Source: Timema cristinae
Taxonomy: Eukaryota > Arthropoda > Insecta > Phasmatodea > Timematidae
NCBI GenBank assembly: GCA_039000515.1
Contig: JBCFYV010000001.1
Location: 60,975,267 to 61,039,266 of the forward strand
Length of the DNA stretch: 64,000 bases
Reading direction: 5' to 3'
Part shown: in pieces, positions 1-11,575 of the stretch
Numbering within the stretch: the first letter of the stretch is position 1
How the letters are laid out: each line of letters opens with the position of its first letter
Program-made: the position numbers and the translations under genes
Notes under the pieces: generated by a model
The model's input: only the letters and a program-made list of their open reading frames with translations
The model's database searches: none
What the model was told of the DNA's origin: nothing

Positions 1-432
1 CATGAGGTAGATGGAACGTTCTCATCAAACCAACTTCTGAATGATCATGCGCAAGGCCTAGGTTTTAATGGCACCTCAACAAAAGTAGACATTGGCTGCA
101 GATAAAAAAATTAAAAACAACATAATAAAACTATCTTCCATCAACTATTTTAATGATAGCCTTTTAAATAAAGCTAGGCTAGGATAAGTTGAACAAGGAA
201 TGTTAGTAAGCTCATTCTTGTCATTTTGATATAACCCTTCTCTAAAACATCTAAATAAGAATTTTCACCTCCAGCACTGATGAAGAAATTATCCTAAAAG
301 AAAGCAAAATATAATTAAATAATCATACTAATCCCTGTGATAGATGTTAGCCAGTGCACAGCTTTATCTATGCCAAAGATAGTTTGCATGTATTGTAGAT
401 TTAATATTATTTCAGTTGCATTAAACACACAC
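1..432. other. Intergenic or intronic sequence left of exon F
   Basis: AT-rich sequence with no convincing exon, RNA or repeat. It should be intron of the host gene. Confidence 0.5.
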
Positions 433-557
433 CCCATTGTTTGTGAGCGCTAGTGTATGTTGCCGGCCGCAAGCCACGCTAAATATCTCCAGTCTAAGGC
501 TCGGGAATAAGCTAACAGGTTGTGGAGGGTTGTATCGAGACAGGGTGGGTCCCGTAC
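433..557 (-). CDS. Host gene exon F: RCC1 repeat (partial gene, last exon seen)
   Basis: Exon of 125 bp on the minus strand. It follows a good acceptor (pyrimidine-rich tract ending TTTGTTCCAG) and ends at a GTGTGT donor after AATGGG. It begins with GT, which completes the glycine codon split from the exon at 3906-4032, and it ends in phase 0. The joined peptide reads GCLGTGP, later VACGRQHTLALTNNG, the typical RCC1 spacing of G-x-x-H-x-L-A-L-T followed by N-G. RCC1 repeats form seven-bladed propellers used as exchange factors or binding platforms. The open stretch is short, but phase, splice signals and motif agree. The next exon should lie beyond the left edge. Confidence 0.8.
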
Positions 558-984
558 CTGGAACAAAGAGCAGCACAGGGAATACTTACAAGTGGCAAAG
601 TTCAGTAAGGCTGTTTATTAAATAATAACAACTAGAATAGTCAAAATAATATTGAAGCATGAATAAAGAGGAATACACATATACAAGCTAATTATTGAGA
701 GATATAATAAATAGCTCCATTTGGAAAGTGGAGAGGTTATCCAATAATCCAATACAAACTGGATACATCTTCCGTTTTTTTTAACATCCATTACTATTTC
801 CAGTCCATCCCTAGGTTAGTATTGTATTCAAGCAATATATTTTACACTATTAGCTGGCTAGGCCTGTCATAGCTTCACATGCCTTATAATCTAACTTAAT
901 ATTAGGACAGGCAAAAGCTTCATTCCTCGACTGTTAATTCATCACTGTGAAAGGGTAGACCCACATTTCACAAATGATAAATGT

Positions 985-1056
985 TTCCGCCATGCCAGGA
1001 ATTGAACCTGGGACCCTTAGCTCATTAGACAGACATGCTACTGACTGAGCTAAGAT
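985..1056 (-). repeat. tRNA-derived SINE head
   Basis: Minus strand carries TTAGCTCAGTCAG (A-box-like) and GGTTCAATTCC (B box) inside a perfect CCAGG/CCTGG T-arm. The anticodon arm and acceptor stem do not pair, so this is a SINE promoter head or tRNA relic and not a working tRNA. Confidence 0.6.
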
Positions 1057-1215
1057 GTATTTTCTTCCTTAGTCTTTGTTTTAATTATTGAACCTGCTTC
1101 ATGACAGTATACAGCTTTCAAGCTGTATCAAATATTAAAGGGAAATAACAAATATAATCCAGTTGTCCCGTGTTTTACATTGTGCTAACATAACACTGGC
1201 GCCTAACAAGTACAC

Positions 1216-1410
1216 ACACACACATGATGGTATGGACATGTGAGGATACCAAGGAAGCTTGAAATGGAGGTGGCGGACAGGAGGCCAAGGGGAAGACTAA
1301 TGGACAAGTAGATAAATGTTGTGCAGAGGAGTGTGGAGAGGAAAGGAGTGCAAAGAGGCTTATGTCTGAGACAAGCTCAGCCAGGGGCAGGAAACTGTGC
1401 TTGATGATGT
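1216..1410 (+). mobile_element. LINE 3'-end ORF fragment
   Basis: Plus-strand translation gives WYGHVRIPRKLEMEV, then DRRPRGRLMDK, a stop, then INVVQRSVERKG. The WYGHV...RRPRGR pattern is the conserved tail after the reverse transcriptase in many animal LINEs. Stops and short length show a dead fragment. It shares the RWYG motif with pieces at 4645-5311 (minus) and 30564-30700 (plus). Confidence 0.6.
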
Positions 1411-1462
1411 ATATTGCTGTAACAAGTATGGTATTCATACATTTTAAAATTTACACTTGGAC

Positions 1463-1524
1463 ACGCCCGGGATCCATGGTTTAGTGGTTCAATGCTTTAA
1501 CCACTGAGCTATCCAAGATACATT
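1463..1524 (-). repeat. tRNA-like SINE head, degraded
   Basis: Minus strand reads GGATAGCTCAGTGGTTAAAG, a clear A-box and D-arm, but the B box is not intact (GGATCCCGGG in that region). Probably an old SINE head of a different family from the one at 985-1056. Confidence 0.45.
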
Positions 1525-3905
1525 GTAATGATCCTGTTTTGTTGCATTGCTTTCTGGAATAAGTAAAGTCATATTTGTGTCAATTTCTTTAGTCCGTGGC
1601 TGTACTGTTGTTGTCGCACTTTTAACACGTGCAAGGCAGCTGCAGTCAGGAACATTTTAGTTTGCTTGTTTACAGCTCTAATAGTAATTAAGGGAAAAAA
1701 CCTCGCACTGTAGGTGCGAGAAAGAGAGCAATATGCTTCATTTTTAAATTATATTGTTTTTATGTTTATTTTCTAGTAGTTCAACTTGTGTCCGTAAGAG
1801 CTCAAAAACTCCCGGGCACAATCTGAGTTTGAAGTCTTATAATTAGTGTTTGTTTTTGCTTTTACTGAACAGTTGTTAACTGTCGTTACGGGAGAAGAAC
1901 GTTACAATATGTGTGGAGAATAATAATAGCATTGTATAAATATGTGTTGATAGGAATAATAGCACTGTATAAATATGTGTCAATAAGAATGTTGGTACAT
2001 CATAAGCGTTATATTGTTGAGGTCAGAACGTGTTTTTTCAAGCCTACAATATATTTTTGTCACACTACCTGTTAAACAGTGTGTTAACTGTCCTTACGGG
2101 ATAAGAACGTTACAACATCTTGTACTCCGGGTGGTTTGTTACTCATAGTTTAAAGGCAGAGCCTATGATGGACATGTGGAAATCCATGTTATTCGCTTTC
2201 ATGTACAATGGACTGTAATTTATAAATACAGCAGTATAAAGCCACTTATGAATTGCTAATGGTTATGGTATCAATGACATTTTTAGCAGAAAATTACCAC
2301 ACATCCATAACAGATTTTGCCTCAAAATATGAGTGAAAATGGCTGTGACCACAGGGCGATTCCTGGAGAGATCACTGGTGCTGAGCCAAAGGTCTCAGGT
2401 TGGATTCTGTGTCGAGGTGTCATTTTTCAATTTACAGATATGTACAAGGTATTTGAACTTGTGATGTTATTTTTGCTTAAATATTTATTTAAAATATAAA
2501 TTTAATAGTCAGTTGACTCAAACTTTCAACTATGTAATAACGTTGACAACTTTACTATTTATTTGTTTGAAATTTAAATCACAACTCCTAAAGCTTCAAA
2601 TACTAATTATATATTCGCTTACAATTTAAATATTAATTTATATATATAACCTACTTACCTTTATTTCATTGAAATACATTTTCTTTCTTTATTTTAATTC
2701 GTGAAAGCCAACCTGCCGTGTTTATTACTATTTTGGTAGGTGATTTTAACGGTAGCTGTTTTAAAGAGTGGTGGATTTCGGAACTATTTCCATCTTGATT
2801 TATTTTGTTTCTGAAATTCTATGCGCGAAGTTTAAACCATTTCTTTCTCCAAGGCCAGAGACTATTTTCTTTAATAAAAACAAAACAAAACAAAAGAAGA
2901 TGTTTGGATTGTTAGAGAGAAAAGTACTGAAAAAATATAAGGAAGAACTCAATATGTGTCAGTTTGTGTCAGTTTTTAAAAAGTGAATTTTATATAGTAA
3001 ATCATCATTTTCGGCCAGGCACAAGCATGGAAAATAGAAGCTGATCTTAAGAAAAGGATTATTGGAAGTTGTTATGTGGAAATTTGAAGAATAATACAGA
3101 TTTACTACTAGTACAAGAAATGTTGGTCTACATTATTGGGTGAGATCAAGCTCATCACTAATATTCGTCGATTTACTAGAAATTTAAAGGACCTTTTAAA
3201 TGTTTTAGACAATATAATTTAATGTAAAATTTATTATCTTTCTCTTTTGATTTTTTTTTTTTTAGTATTGCTTCACAATACTTTTATTAGTCTTATAATT
3301 TAGGAGGCATGCCTTATTAGGTAGGATCTCTTTCTGGACTCAGAAGGAAACCACAATAATAATAACAACAACACACAATTATCAATATTTTTTATTATAA
3401 TTTAAAATTAATTACATTGTACCATTCAGTAATGTTCCTGAGCACACCCAGTAGTCCCGAGTGTAGAGGGGCATCGTTGCCACTACCGGTTAGTTGAGCC
3501 GGAGATACTTTTCTCCTAGACATTAGGAGTGGCGCCCAACGTACTCAATATCTAAATTATTTGGTTTCTATAACTAAGATAGATTGTGTTCATCTTTTTA
3601 CTATTTATATTAAAAACTGGATACCCTCAAATCAGAAATAAGTGATTATTTACAGAGGTTCTCAATAATAATAAGTTTGTTACTATAATCATTGCTTTAC
3701 CATGGATAAGAGAATAACACGAACATGTTTATTTAAAAAAAATAAAGTGGTGCACTTGAGCAAAATGTGTTTGATTGTTTTTTCAAATACCTATAAAATA
3801 ATTTCATGTTCACAAGACACCACACTTTGTAGGCGCCATTATTTATGATTTTAATATACTTTCATTTTTAAAAATGTTACTTATTATAAATATTTAGAGT
3901 ATTAC
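1525..3905. other. AT-rich intron without a recognised gene
   Basis: Intron sequence between exons E and F. It holds a diverged direct duplication (about 1864-1912 and 2068-2116, both with GTTAACTGTC/GTCC, TTACGGGA and AAGAACGTTACAA) and a 30-bp near-repeat at 1918-1980. Open frames at 2317-2499 and 2768-2986 show no family signal. Confidence 0.5.
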
Positions 3906-4032
3906 CTAAACATCCTTGCACAGCATTTCCCCATGTGTACACTGTGCCATTTCTCACTAGCGCTGAGTGGGCGAAACCAGAACTTAGCTTGCAAACTTGG
4001 ACAGGAAGTGATGGTAAGAAATCATCTAAGTC
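3906..4032 (-). CDS. Host gene exon E: first visible RCC1 repeat
   Basis: Exon of 127 bp, minus strand, 42 codons plus one base. The acceptor is TTTGAAG with a T/G-rich tract, and the donor is TTTAG|GTAATA. The peptide contains LPVQVCKLSSGFAHSALV, then NGTVYTWG and QGCLG: the RCC1 core G-x-x-H-S-x-x-L, N/D-G-x-V-Y-x-W-G, G-x-L-G. It starts in phase 0, matching the end of the exon at 22328-22603 (junction reads ENDE|DLDDF). It ends in phase 1, matching 433-557. Another acceptor at 4025 is possible but would break the phase to the previous exon. Which RCC1-family protein this is, I cannot say. Confidence 0.8.
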
Positions 4033-4644
4033 CTTCAAACACACAAATATACAAGGATTGTTTGAATATGTGCAACAGAAAGAAAATAAATGGCAACTTG
4101 ACATTTTAGTGACACTGTTTTCAATATCAACTTTGCACAATATCTCACACACACATATATCAAAACAAAGAATAATTGCTCCTCCCTAGGTGGTCTGAGG
4201 TGGTGTGTGGGGGGCACGCCCTTCACTCTAAAGATTTTTTTCAAGTTAGTATTAACAATAATAATTAAAATGTTAAACCAATTAAATGTATCTTACTGTC
4301 TCTAATAATTGCACTGTAAGGTAATATCTCACAAGCCAAGTGCTTTGAGTGTATTGATTTACATTTTTAAAACATAAATTTAACTAACAATCATTAGCAA
4401 AAAACCTAATTAACAATGAATATGTATCAATTTATTTCATATTTTATAACATTAATCAGTATTTTCTTTTTCTTCGTGATAGGTGTGTAACTAAACTAAT
4501 GATTTACCAAAAATTTTAATTAATTGACATGAGTCCAAAAAAATTGGAGAGTAAATAGTCAAGGATAACTTACCCAGATTTGATTTATTTCATTTTTATT
4601 GTTAATATTGTTAAAGGATCAATATAATTACTATTAAATACTTT
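4033..4644. other. AT-rich intron, nothing recognised
   Basis: I see no exon, RNA gene or named repeat here. Overlapping open frames around exon E on both strands are shadows of it or of intron sequence. Confidence 0.5.
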
Positions 4645-5311
4645 TCAAGACAATGTTACTCTTAAATTTTGAAGGATTTTTCCATCAGAATTTACAGAGG
4701 CAGAACCTCCCTCGATCTGGTCCTGTGAGAGCTCCTGCCCCAGCCCATTACCCTCCTCATGAAAAACCTGGTTACGCACCTGTGCTTTTCCCATATTTTT
4801 CTTGGGATCCAGTGCATGTTTTTTTTCTATATATTTAATCTCCATCACCATTACCTTTGGTCTCCATCCTCACTACCTGCCCATACCATCTCATTCTTGC
4901 TTTCTCTACCATCTCATGTACTCCCTGTACCCCCATTCTTTCCCAAAAACTCATTGCTAATCTTGTTTCTCCTGTGACAGCTAACATGATCTTCAAAACC
5001 ATATTCCCATAGCTTCCACTTTCATTACATCTAGTGTCCATATTACTGCAGCGTATGTGAGTGACCATGGGTACAAACTACAGCCTGTAGAACACTTCTT
5101 TACACTTCAAGGGCACTTCTATTTTCCATAGCAGGTATCTTACACACCTATAGAACAATTCTCCCTTCTGACCCCTTCTCAATACTGCCTCTATAGTTCT
5201 TTCTTTCTCCTCAATTATGTTTCCAAGATATTTTACATTATGTACCTTTCTCAGCTCTACTTCCTCTAACATTATAGCTATACAAGGAGAATACACAGGT
5301 AATAAGCGCAA
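4645..5311 (-). mobile_element. LINE (non-LTR retrotransposon) 3' ORF fragment
   Basis: Minus-strand frames encode VKYLGNIIEE, then GELFYRCVRYLLWKIEVPLK, and after a frame change ARMRWYGQVVRMETK. This is the typical order after the reverse transcriptase palm in RTE/CR1-like animal LINEs: the YLG motif, a basic linker, then R(M/L)RWYGHV. It is broken by stops and frame changes. The stretch FYRCVRYLLWKI is the same piece that became the 37-bp minisatellite at 23.1-26.4 kb. The clade is not certain. Confidence 0.75.
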
Positions 5312-5458
5312 TACAAGGAGCCTACACAGAGGGTCCCATCAAACCTCTCCCCTATTAAAACCTGATCTCACCGCAAAGTGGTGGACCCCAGGTTCTGAGT
5401 CACCTGGTGGAGGGTGGGTTGAACCTCAGTGGAAACCAGGTCAGATAGAAACGAAAGA

Positions 5459-8400
5459 CAGAGACTGGTCAAACAGCAAGCTTGGAACAAGGACTGGCAG
5501 GGAGTGAGAGGGTAGAGAGACTGGTCAACAAGCTTGAACAAGACTGGCTGGGAGTGAGAGGGTAAAGAGACTGGTCAACAAGCTTGGAACAAGAACTGGC
5601 TGGGAGTGAGAGGGTAGAGAGACTGGCCAACAAGCTTAGAACGGAGTCTGGCTGGGAGTGAGAGGGTAGAGAGACTGGTCAACAAGCTTGAACAAGAACT
5701 GGCTGGGAGTGAGAGGGTAGAGAGACTGGTCAAAAGCTTGGAACAAGGACTGGCTGGGACTAAGAGGGTAGAGAGACTGGTCAACACTTGGAACAGAGTC
5801 TGGCTGGGAGTGAGAGGGTAGAAAGACTGGTCAACAAGCTTGGAACAAGATCTGGCTGGGAGTGAGAGGGTAGAAAGACTGGTCAACAAGCTTGGAACAG
5901 AGTCTGGCTGTAAGTGAGAGGGTAGAGAGACTGGTCAACAAGCTTAGAACAAGGACTGGCAGGGAGTGAGAGGGTAGAGAGACTGGTCAACAAGGACTGG
6001 CTGGTAGTGAGAGGGTAGAGAGACTGGTCAACAAGCTTGGAACAAGGGCTGCCAGGGAGTGAGAGGGTAGAGAGACTGGTCAACAAGCTTGGAACAAGAA
6101 CTGGCTGGGAGTGAGAGGGTAGAGAGACTGGTCAACAAGCTTAGAACAGAGTCTGGCTGGGAGTGAGAGGGTAGAGAGACTGGTCAGCATGCTTGGAACA
6201 AGGACTGGCTGGTAGTGAGAGGTAGAGAGACTGGTCAACAAGCTTGGAACAAGGACTGGCTGGAGTGAGAGGGTAGAGAGACTGGTCAACAAGCTTGGAA
6301 CAAGGACTGCTGGAGTGAGAGGGTAGATTGACTGGTCAACAAGCTTGGAACAAGGACTGGCAGGGAGTGAGAGGGTATAGAGACTGGTCAACAAGCTTGG
6401 AACAAGACTGGCTGGGAGTGAGAGGTTAGAGAGACTGGTCAACAAGCTTGGAACAAGGACTGGCTGGGAGTGAGAGGGTAGAGAGAATGGTCAACAAGCT
6501 TGGAACAAGGACTGGCTGGGAGTGAGAGGGTAGAGAGACTGGTCAACAAGCTTGGAACAAGGACTGGCTGGGAGTGAGAGGGTAGAGAGACTGGTCAACA
6601 AGCTTGGAACAAGGTCTGGCTGGGAGTGAGAGGGTAGAGAGACTGGTCAACAAGCTTGGAAAAAGACTGGCTGGGATGAGAGGTAAGAGACTGGTCAACA
6701 ACTGGAACAAGGACTGGCTGGGAGTGAGAGGGTAGAGAGACTGGTCAACAAGCTTGGAACAAGGACTGGCTGGGAGTGAGAGGGTAGAGAGACTGGTCAA
6801 CAAGCTTGGAACAAGGCTGGCTGGAGTGAGAGGTAGAGAGACTGGCAACAAGCTTGGACAAGACTGGCTGGGAGTGAGAGGGTAGAGAGACTGGTCCACA
6901 AGCTTGGAACAAGGACTGCTGGGAGTGAGAGGGTAGAGAGACTGGTCAACAAGCTTGGAACAAGACTGCTGGGAGTGAGAGGTAGAGAGACTGGTCAACA
7001 ACGGCTGGCTGGAGGAGAGGGTAGAGAGACTGGTCAACAAGCTTGGAACAAGACTGGCTGGGAGTGAGAGGGTAAGAGACTGGTCAACAAGCTTGGAAAA
7101 GAACTGGCTGGGAGTGAGAGGGTAGAGAGACTGGTCAACAATGAAAACTGCTGGGAGTGAGGGTAGAGAGACTGGTCAACAAGCTTGGAACAAGGATGGC
7201 TGGGATTGAGAGGGTAGAGAGTAACAGCTTGGAACAAGGACTCTGGGAGTGAGAGGGTAGAGAGACTGGTCAACAAGCTTGGAACAAGAACTGGGCTGGG
7301 AGTGAGGGGTAGAGAGACTGGTCAACGAAGGACTGGCTGGGAGTGAGAGGGTAGAGAGACTGGTCAACAAGCTTGGTACAAGAACTGGCTGGGGAGTGAA
7401 AGGGTAAAGCTGGTCAAAAGCTTGTGAAAATGAGAACTGGCTGGGAGTGAGAGGGTAGAGAGACTGGTCAACAAGCTTGGTACAAGGACTGGCTGGGAGT
7501 GAGAGGGTAGAGAGACTGGTCAACAGCTTGGACAAGGACTGCTGGGAGTGAGAGGGTAGAGAGACTGGTCAACAAGCTTGGAAAAGAACTGGCTGGGTGA
7601 TGAGGGTAGAGAGACTGGTCAACAAGGAGCTGGCTGGAGTGAGAGGGTAGAGAGACTGGTCAACAATGTTTTTGGAAAACAAAACTGGCTGGGATTGAGA
7701 GGGTAGAGAGACTGGTCACAAGCTTGGAACAAGGATGGCTGGGAGTGAGAGGGTAGAGAGACTGGTTAACAAGCTTGGAACAAGACTGGCTGGGAGTGAG
7801 AGGGTAGAGAGACTGGTCAACAAGTGAACAGACTGGGGATGAGAGGTAGAGAGACTGGTCAACAAGCTTGGACAAGACTGGCTGGATGAGAAGGTAGAGA
7901 GACTGGTCAACAACTTGGAACAAGTATGGCTGGGAGTGAGAGGGTAGAGAGACTGGTAACAGCTTGGAACAAGGACTGGCTGGGAGTGAGAGGGTAGAGA
8001 GATGGTCAACAAGTTGGAACAGGACTGGCGGAGTGAGAGGTAGAGAGACTGGTCAACAAGCTTGGAACAAGGACTGGCTGGGAGTGAGAGGGTAGAGAGA
8101 CTGGTCAACAAGCTTGGAAAAGAACTGGCTGGGAGTGAGAGGGTAGAGAGACTGGTCAACAAGCTTGGACAAGACTGGCTGGGGTGAAGGGTAGAGAGAC
8201 TGGTCAACAAGTTGGAACATGGACTGGGTGATGAGAGGGTAGAGAGACTGGTCAACAAGCTTGGAACAAGGCTGGCTTGGAGTGAGAGGGTAGAGAGACT
8301 GGATCAACAAGCTTGGAACAAGGACTGGCTGGGAGTGAGAGGGTAGAGAGACTGGTCAACAAGCTTGGAACAAGAACTGGCTGGGAGTGAGAGGGTAGAG

Positions 8401-10429
8401 AGACTGGTCAACAAGCTTGGAACAAGGACTGGCTGGGAGTGAGAGGGTAGAGAGACTGGTCAACAAGCTTGGAACAAGGACTGGCTGGGATGTGAGAGGT
8501 AGAGAGACTGGTCAACAAGCTTGGAACAAGGACTGGCTGGAGTGAGAGGGTAGAGAGACTGGTCAACAAGCTTGGAACAAGGACTGGCTGGGAGTGAGAG
8601 GGTAGAGAGACTGGTCAACAAGCTTGGAACAGGACTGGGTGATGAGAGGGTAGAGAGACTGGTCAACAAGCTTGGTACAAGGACTGGCTGGAGTGAGAGG
8701 GTAGAGAGACTGGTCAACAAGCTTGGAACAAGATATGCTGGGAGTGAGAGGGTAGAGAGACTGGTCAACAAGCTTGGAGAAAAAAGGACATTGGCTGGGA
8801 GTGAGAGGGTAGAGAGACTGGTCAACAAGCTTGGAACAAGGGAGTGGAGGAGGGTGAGAGTAGAGAGACTGGTCAACAAGCTTGAACAAGGACTGGCTGG
8901 GATGAGAGGGTAGAGAGACTGGTCACACAAGTGTGGAACTAAAACTGGCTGGGAGTGAGAGGGTAGAGAGACTGGTCAACAAGCTTGGAACAAGACTGGC
9001 TGGGAATGAGAGGGTAGAGAGACTGGTCAACAAGCTTGGAACAAGGACTGGCTGGGAAGTGAGAGGGTAGAGAGACTGGTCAACAAGCTGGACAACTGGC
9101 TGGGAGTGAGAGGGTAGAGAGACTGGTCAACAAGCTTGGAACAAGACTGGCTGGGAGTGAGAGGGTAGAGAGACTGGTCAACAAGCTTGGAACAAGGACT
9201 GGCTGGGAGTGAGAGGGTAGAGAGACTGGTCAACAAGGACTGTGGGAGTGAGGGTAGAGACTGGTCAACAAGTGTCAGGACTGTGAGTGAGAGGGTAGAG
9301 AGACTGGTCACAAGCTTGGTACAAGGACTGGCTAGGAGTGAGAGGGTAGAGAGACTGGTCAACAAGCTTGGTACAAGAGACTGGCTGGGAGTGAGAGGGT
9401 AGAGAGACTGGTCAACAAGCTTGGAACAAGGACTGGCTGGGAGTGAGAGGGTAGAGAGACTGGTCAACAAGCTTGGAACAAGGACTGGCTGGGAGTGAGA
9501 GGGTAGAGAGACTGGTCAACAAGCTTGGAACAAGGAGTGGCTGGGAGTGAGAGGGTAGAGAGACTGGTCAACAAGCTTGGAACAAGGACTACTGGGAGTG
9601 AGAGGGTAGAGAGACTGGTCAACAAGGACTGGCTGGGAGTGAGAGGGTAGAGAGACTGGTCGACAAGCTTGGAACAAGAACTGGCTGGGAGTGAGAGTGT
9701 AGAGAGACTGGTCAACAAGCTTGGAACAAGGACTGGCTGGGAGTGAGAGGGTAGAGAGACTGGTCCACAAGCTTGGAACAAGGACTGGCTGGGAGTGAGA
9801 GGGTAGAGAGACTGGTCAACAAGCTTGGTACAAGGACTGGATGGGAGTGAGAGGGTAGAGAGACTGGTCAACAAGGTCTGACTTGGAGTGAGAGGGTAGA
9901 GTGACTGGTCAACAAGCTTGGAACAAGAATGGCTGGGAGTGAGAGGGTAGAGAGACTGGTCAACAAGCTTGGAACAAGGACTGGCTGGGAGTGAGAGGGT
10001 AGAGAGACTGGTCAACAAGCTTGGAACAAGGACTGGCTGGGAGTGAGAGGGTAGAGAGACTGGTCAACAAGGTCTGGCGTTGAGTGAGAGGGTAGAGAGA
10101 CTGGTAAACATGCTTGGAACAAGGACTGGCTGGGAGTGAGAGGGTAGAGAGACTGGTCAACAAGCTTGGTACAAGGACTGGCTGGGAGTGAGAGGGTAGA
10201 GAGACTGGTCAACAAGCTTGGAACAAGAACTGACTGGGAGTGAGAGGGTAGAGAGACTGGTCAACAAGCTTGGAACAAGGACTGGCTGGGAGTGAGAGGG
10301 TAGAGAGACTGGTCAACAAGGACTGGCTGGGAGTGAGAGGGTAGAGAGACTGGTCAACAAGGACTGGCTGGGAGTGAGAGAGTAGAGAGACTTGTTAACG
10401 TACTTGGAACAAGGTCTGGCCAGTTAGCT
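5459..10429. repeat. 52-bp minisatellite array, about 95 units
   Basis: Tandem units of 52 bp, each containing GAGAGGGTAGAGAGACTGGT and ACAAGCTTGGAACAAGGACT, so nearly every unit has a HindIII site. Short 41-bp units (for example near 5990, 9233, 9626, 10318, 10357) lack 11 bp between two ACAAG copies. Because 52 is not a multiple of 3 and the minus strand of the unit lacks stops in all phases, the array shows long minus-strand ORFs rich in SLLTSLSTLSLPAS; these are by-products. The array lies in the intron between exons D and E. Units between about 6.65 and 8.95 kb carry many one-base indels. Confidence 0.95.
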
Positions 10430-11429
10430 CAACAGTCTTAGTAAGCTGGTGGCCGGAGCAAACAAAATCACTGAAGAAAATAAAGTTAAATGTCATACTG
10501 GAAACCAAGTGTTTATCTAAAGATGCTAAATATATTATTAAAGGAATAACTTTCTTTTTTCAGGTTGTATAAACATGTATTTATTATTGTAAAATTTCAT
10601 CAATTTTTTTTACAAAGATTTAAGTAACCCAGTTTTGCTTATTGTAATAAAATGGAATAAAAACTATAAATAAAAATGTTTGAAATAATGTTAGAAAATA
10701 AATATATATATAAAAATTATTATTTACACAAAACTAAGATTTTCAAGAAAGCTCAAATCCTGTGAGTGTATAAAGTGGTCCAACTTGCAATTCAGGGAAC
10801 CATTGTTTTAGCTAAACTCACTCAGATATAGTTAAAAATATTTTTTAAAGTTATTCTGACTCATTGATTATCATTGAAACAAATTTGTAACTGTAGGCTA
10901 ACATATCTGTTGTTTAAAGAACCAGTATTAACTAGTTTGGCAATGGTGATATTGTGAAGTGTTGCTAGGTGAAAGATAATAATTGAACACTGATACATAC
11001 ATTGTATTATTGATATGTGGTAATACCCAAGCTATGCTTTATACATTTATTATGATAGTTACCATAGCTCTGAGATTGAACTGATGACTGTGAGAAGGAC
11101 AGATATGCCATGGTTTGCTGAATATCCAAAACACTGACAGGAACCACTTTTAAAAATGATTGTTCAGAATAATCTGGTATAATATTTTAGAATCCCCTTA
11201 CTTTTTATGGTTTACAAGACTTGATATCATTGTATACTATCCAATGATTTACAAAAACCACTCATTTAGTCTGTTTTTGTTTCCAAAAATATTACAAAAC
11301 ATGAAACTTAGGTAAAATACATAGATGCCCAAAGATACTGCGGCATACAGTTATATACATATACACAATTACACATTTTATCCATCGAGTTAAAAAATTA
11401 CACCTGTAAAGGAGAATTGAACACAGGAC
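10430..11429. other. AT-rich sequence, nothing recognised
   Basis: Intron sequence right of the 52-bp array with no gene or repeat that I can support. Confidence 0.5.
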
Positions 11430-11575
11430 AAGAGCTACATGGGGATATTCACAGGGACTTTTGGCTGATCTTGAAGTATAACTCACATTCTTTAGGAGGA
11501 GTGTTATAGGGGTTAAAAACTTATCCACCTGCCATGGTCCATTCCACTTGGGACATAGTTTGTCAGCCATGGAGC
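11430..11575 (-). mobile_element. Retrotransposon integrase C-terminal (GPY/F-like) fragment
   Basis: Minus-strand frame reads ADKLCPKWNGPWQVDKFLTP, followed by ITLLLKN. The K-L-x-P-K-W-x-G-P-(Y/W) pattern with P-V/I-T at the end is the GPY/F module at the C-terminus of Ty3/gypsy-type integrases. No catalytic core is seen upstream (right side). A solitary relic about 150 bp long. Confidence 0.6.

Noticed and set aside
241..300. Another RCC1 exon suggested by AGGENSYL on the minus strand
   Set aside because: The frame that reads this does not follow the phase-0 end of exon F, and no good donor gives an exon of sensible size.
985..1056. Functional tRNA gene
   Set aside because: T-arm and both boxes are present, but acceptor and anticodon stems do not pair.
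3906..4025. Exon E with acceptor CTTAG at 4025
   Set aside because: It would need an extra phase-1 exon upstream; the acceptor at 4032 joins exon D in phase 0 with no gap and has a comparable tract.
3935..4189. Plus-strand ORF over exon E
   Set aside because: Shadow of the minus-strand RCC1 exon; no motif of its own.
5575..10215. Many 60-180 codon ORFs on both strands as genes
   Set aside because: All are readings of the 52-bp unit in rotating frames.
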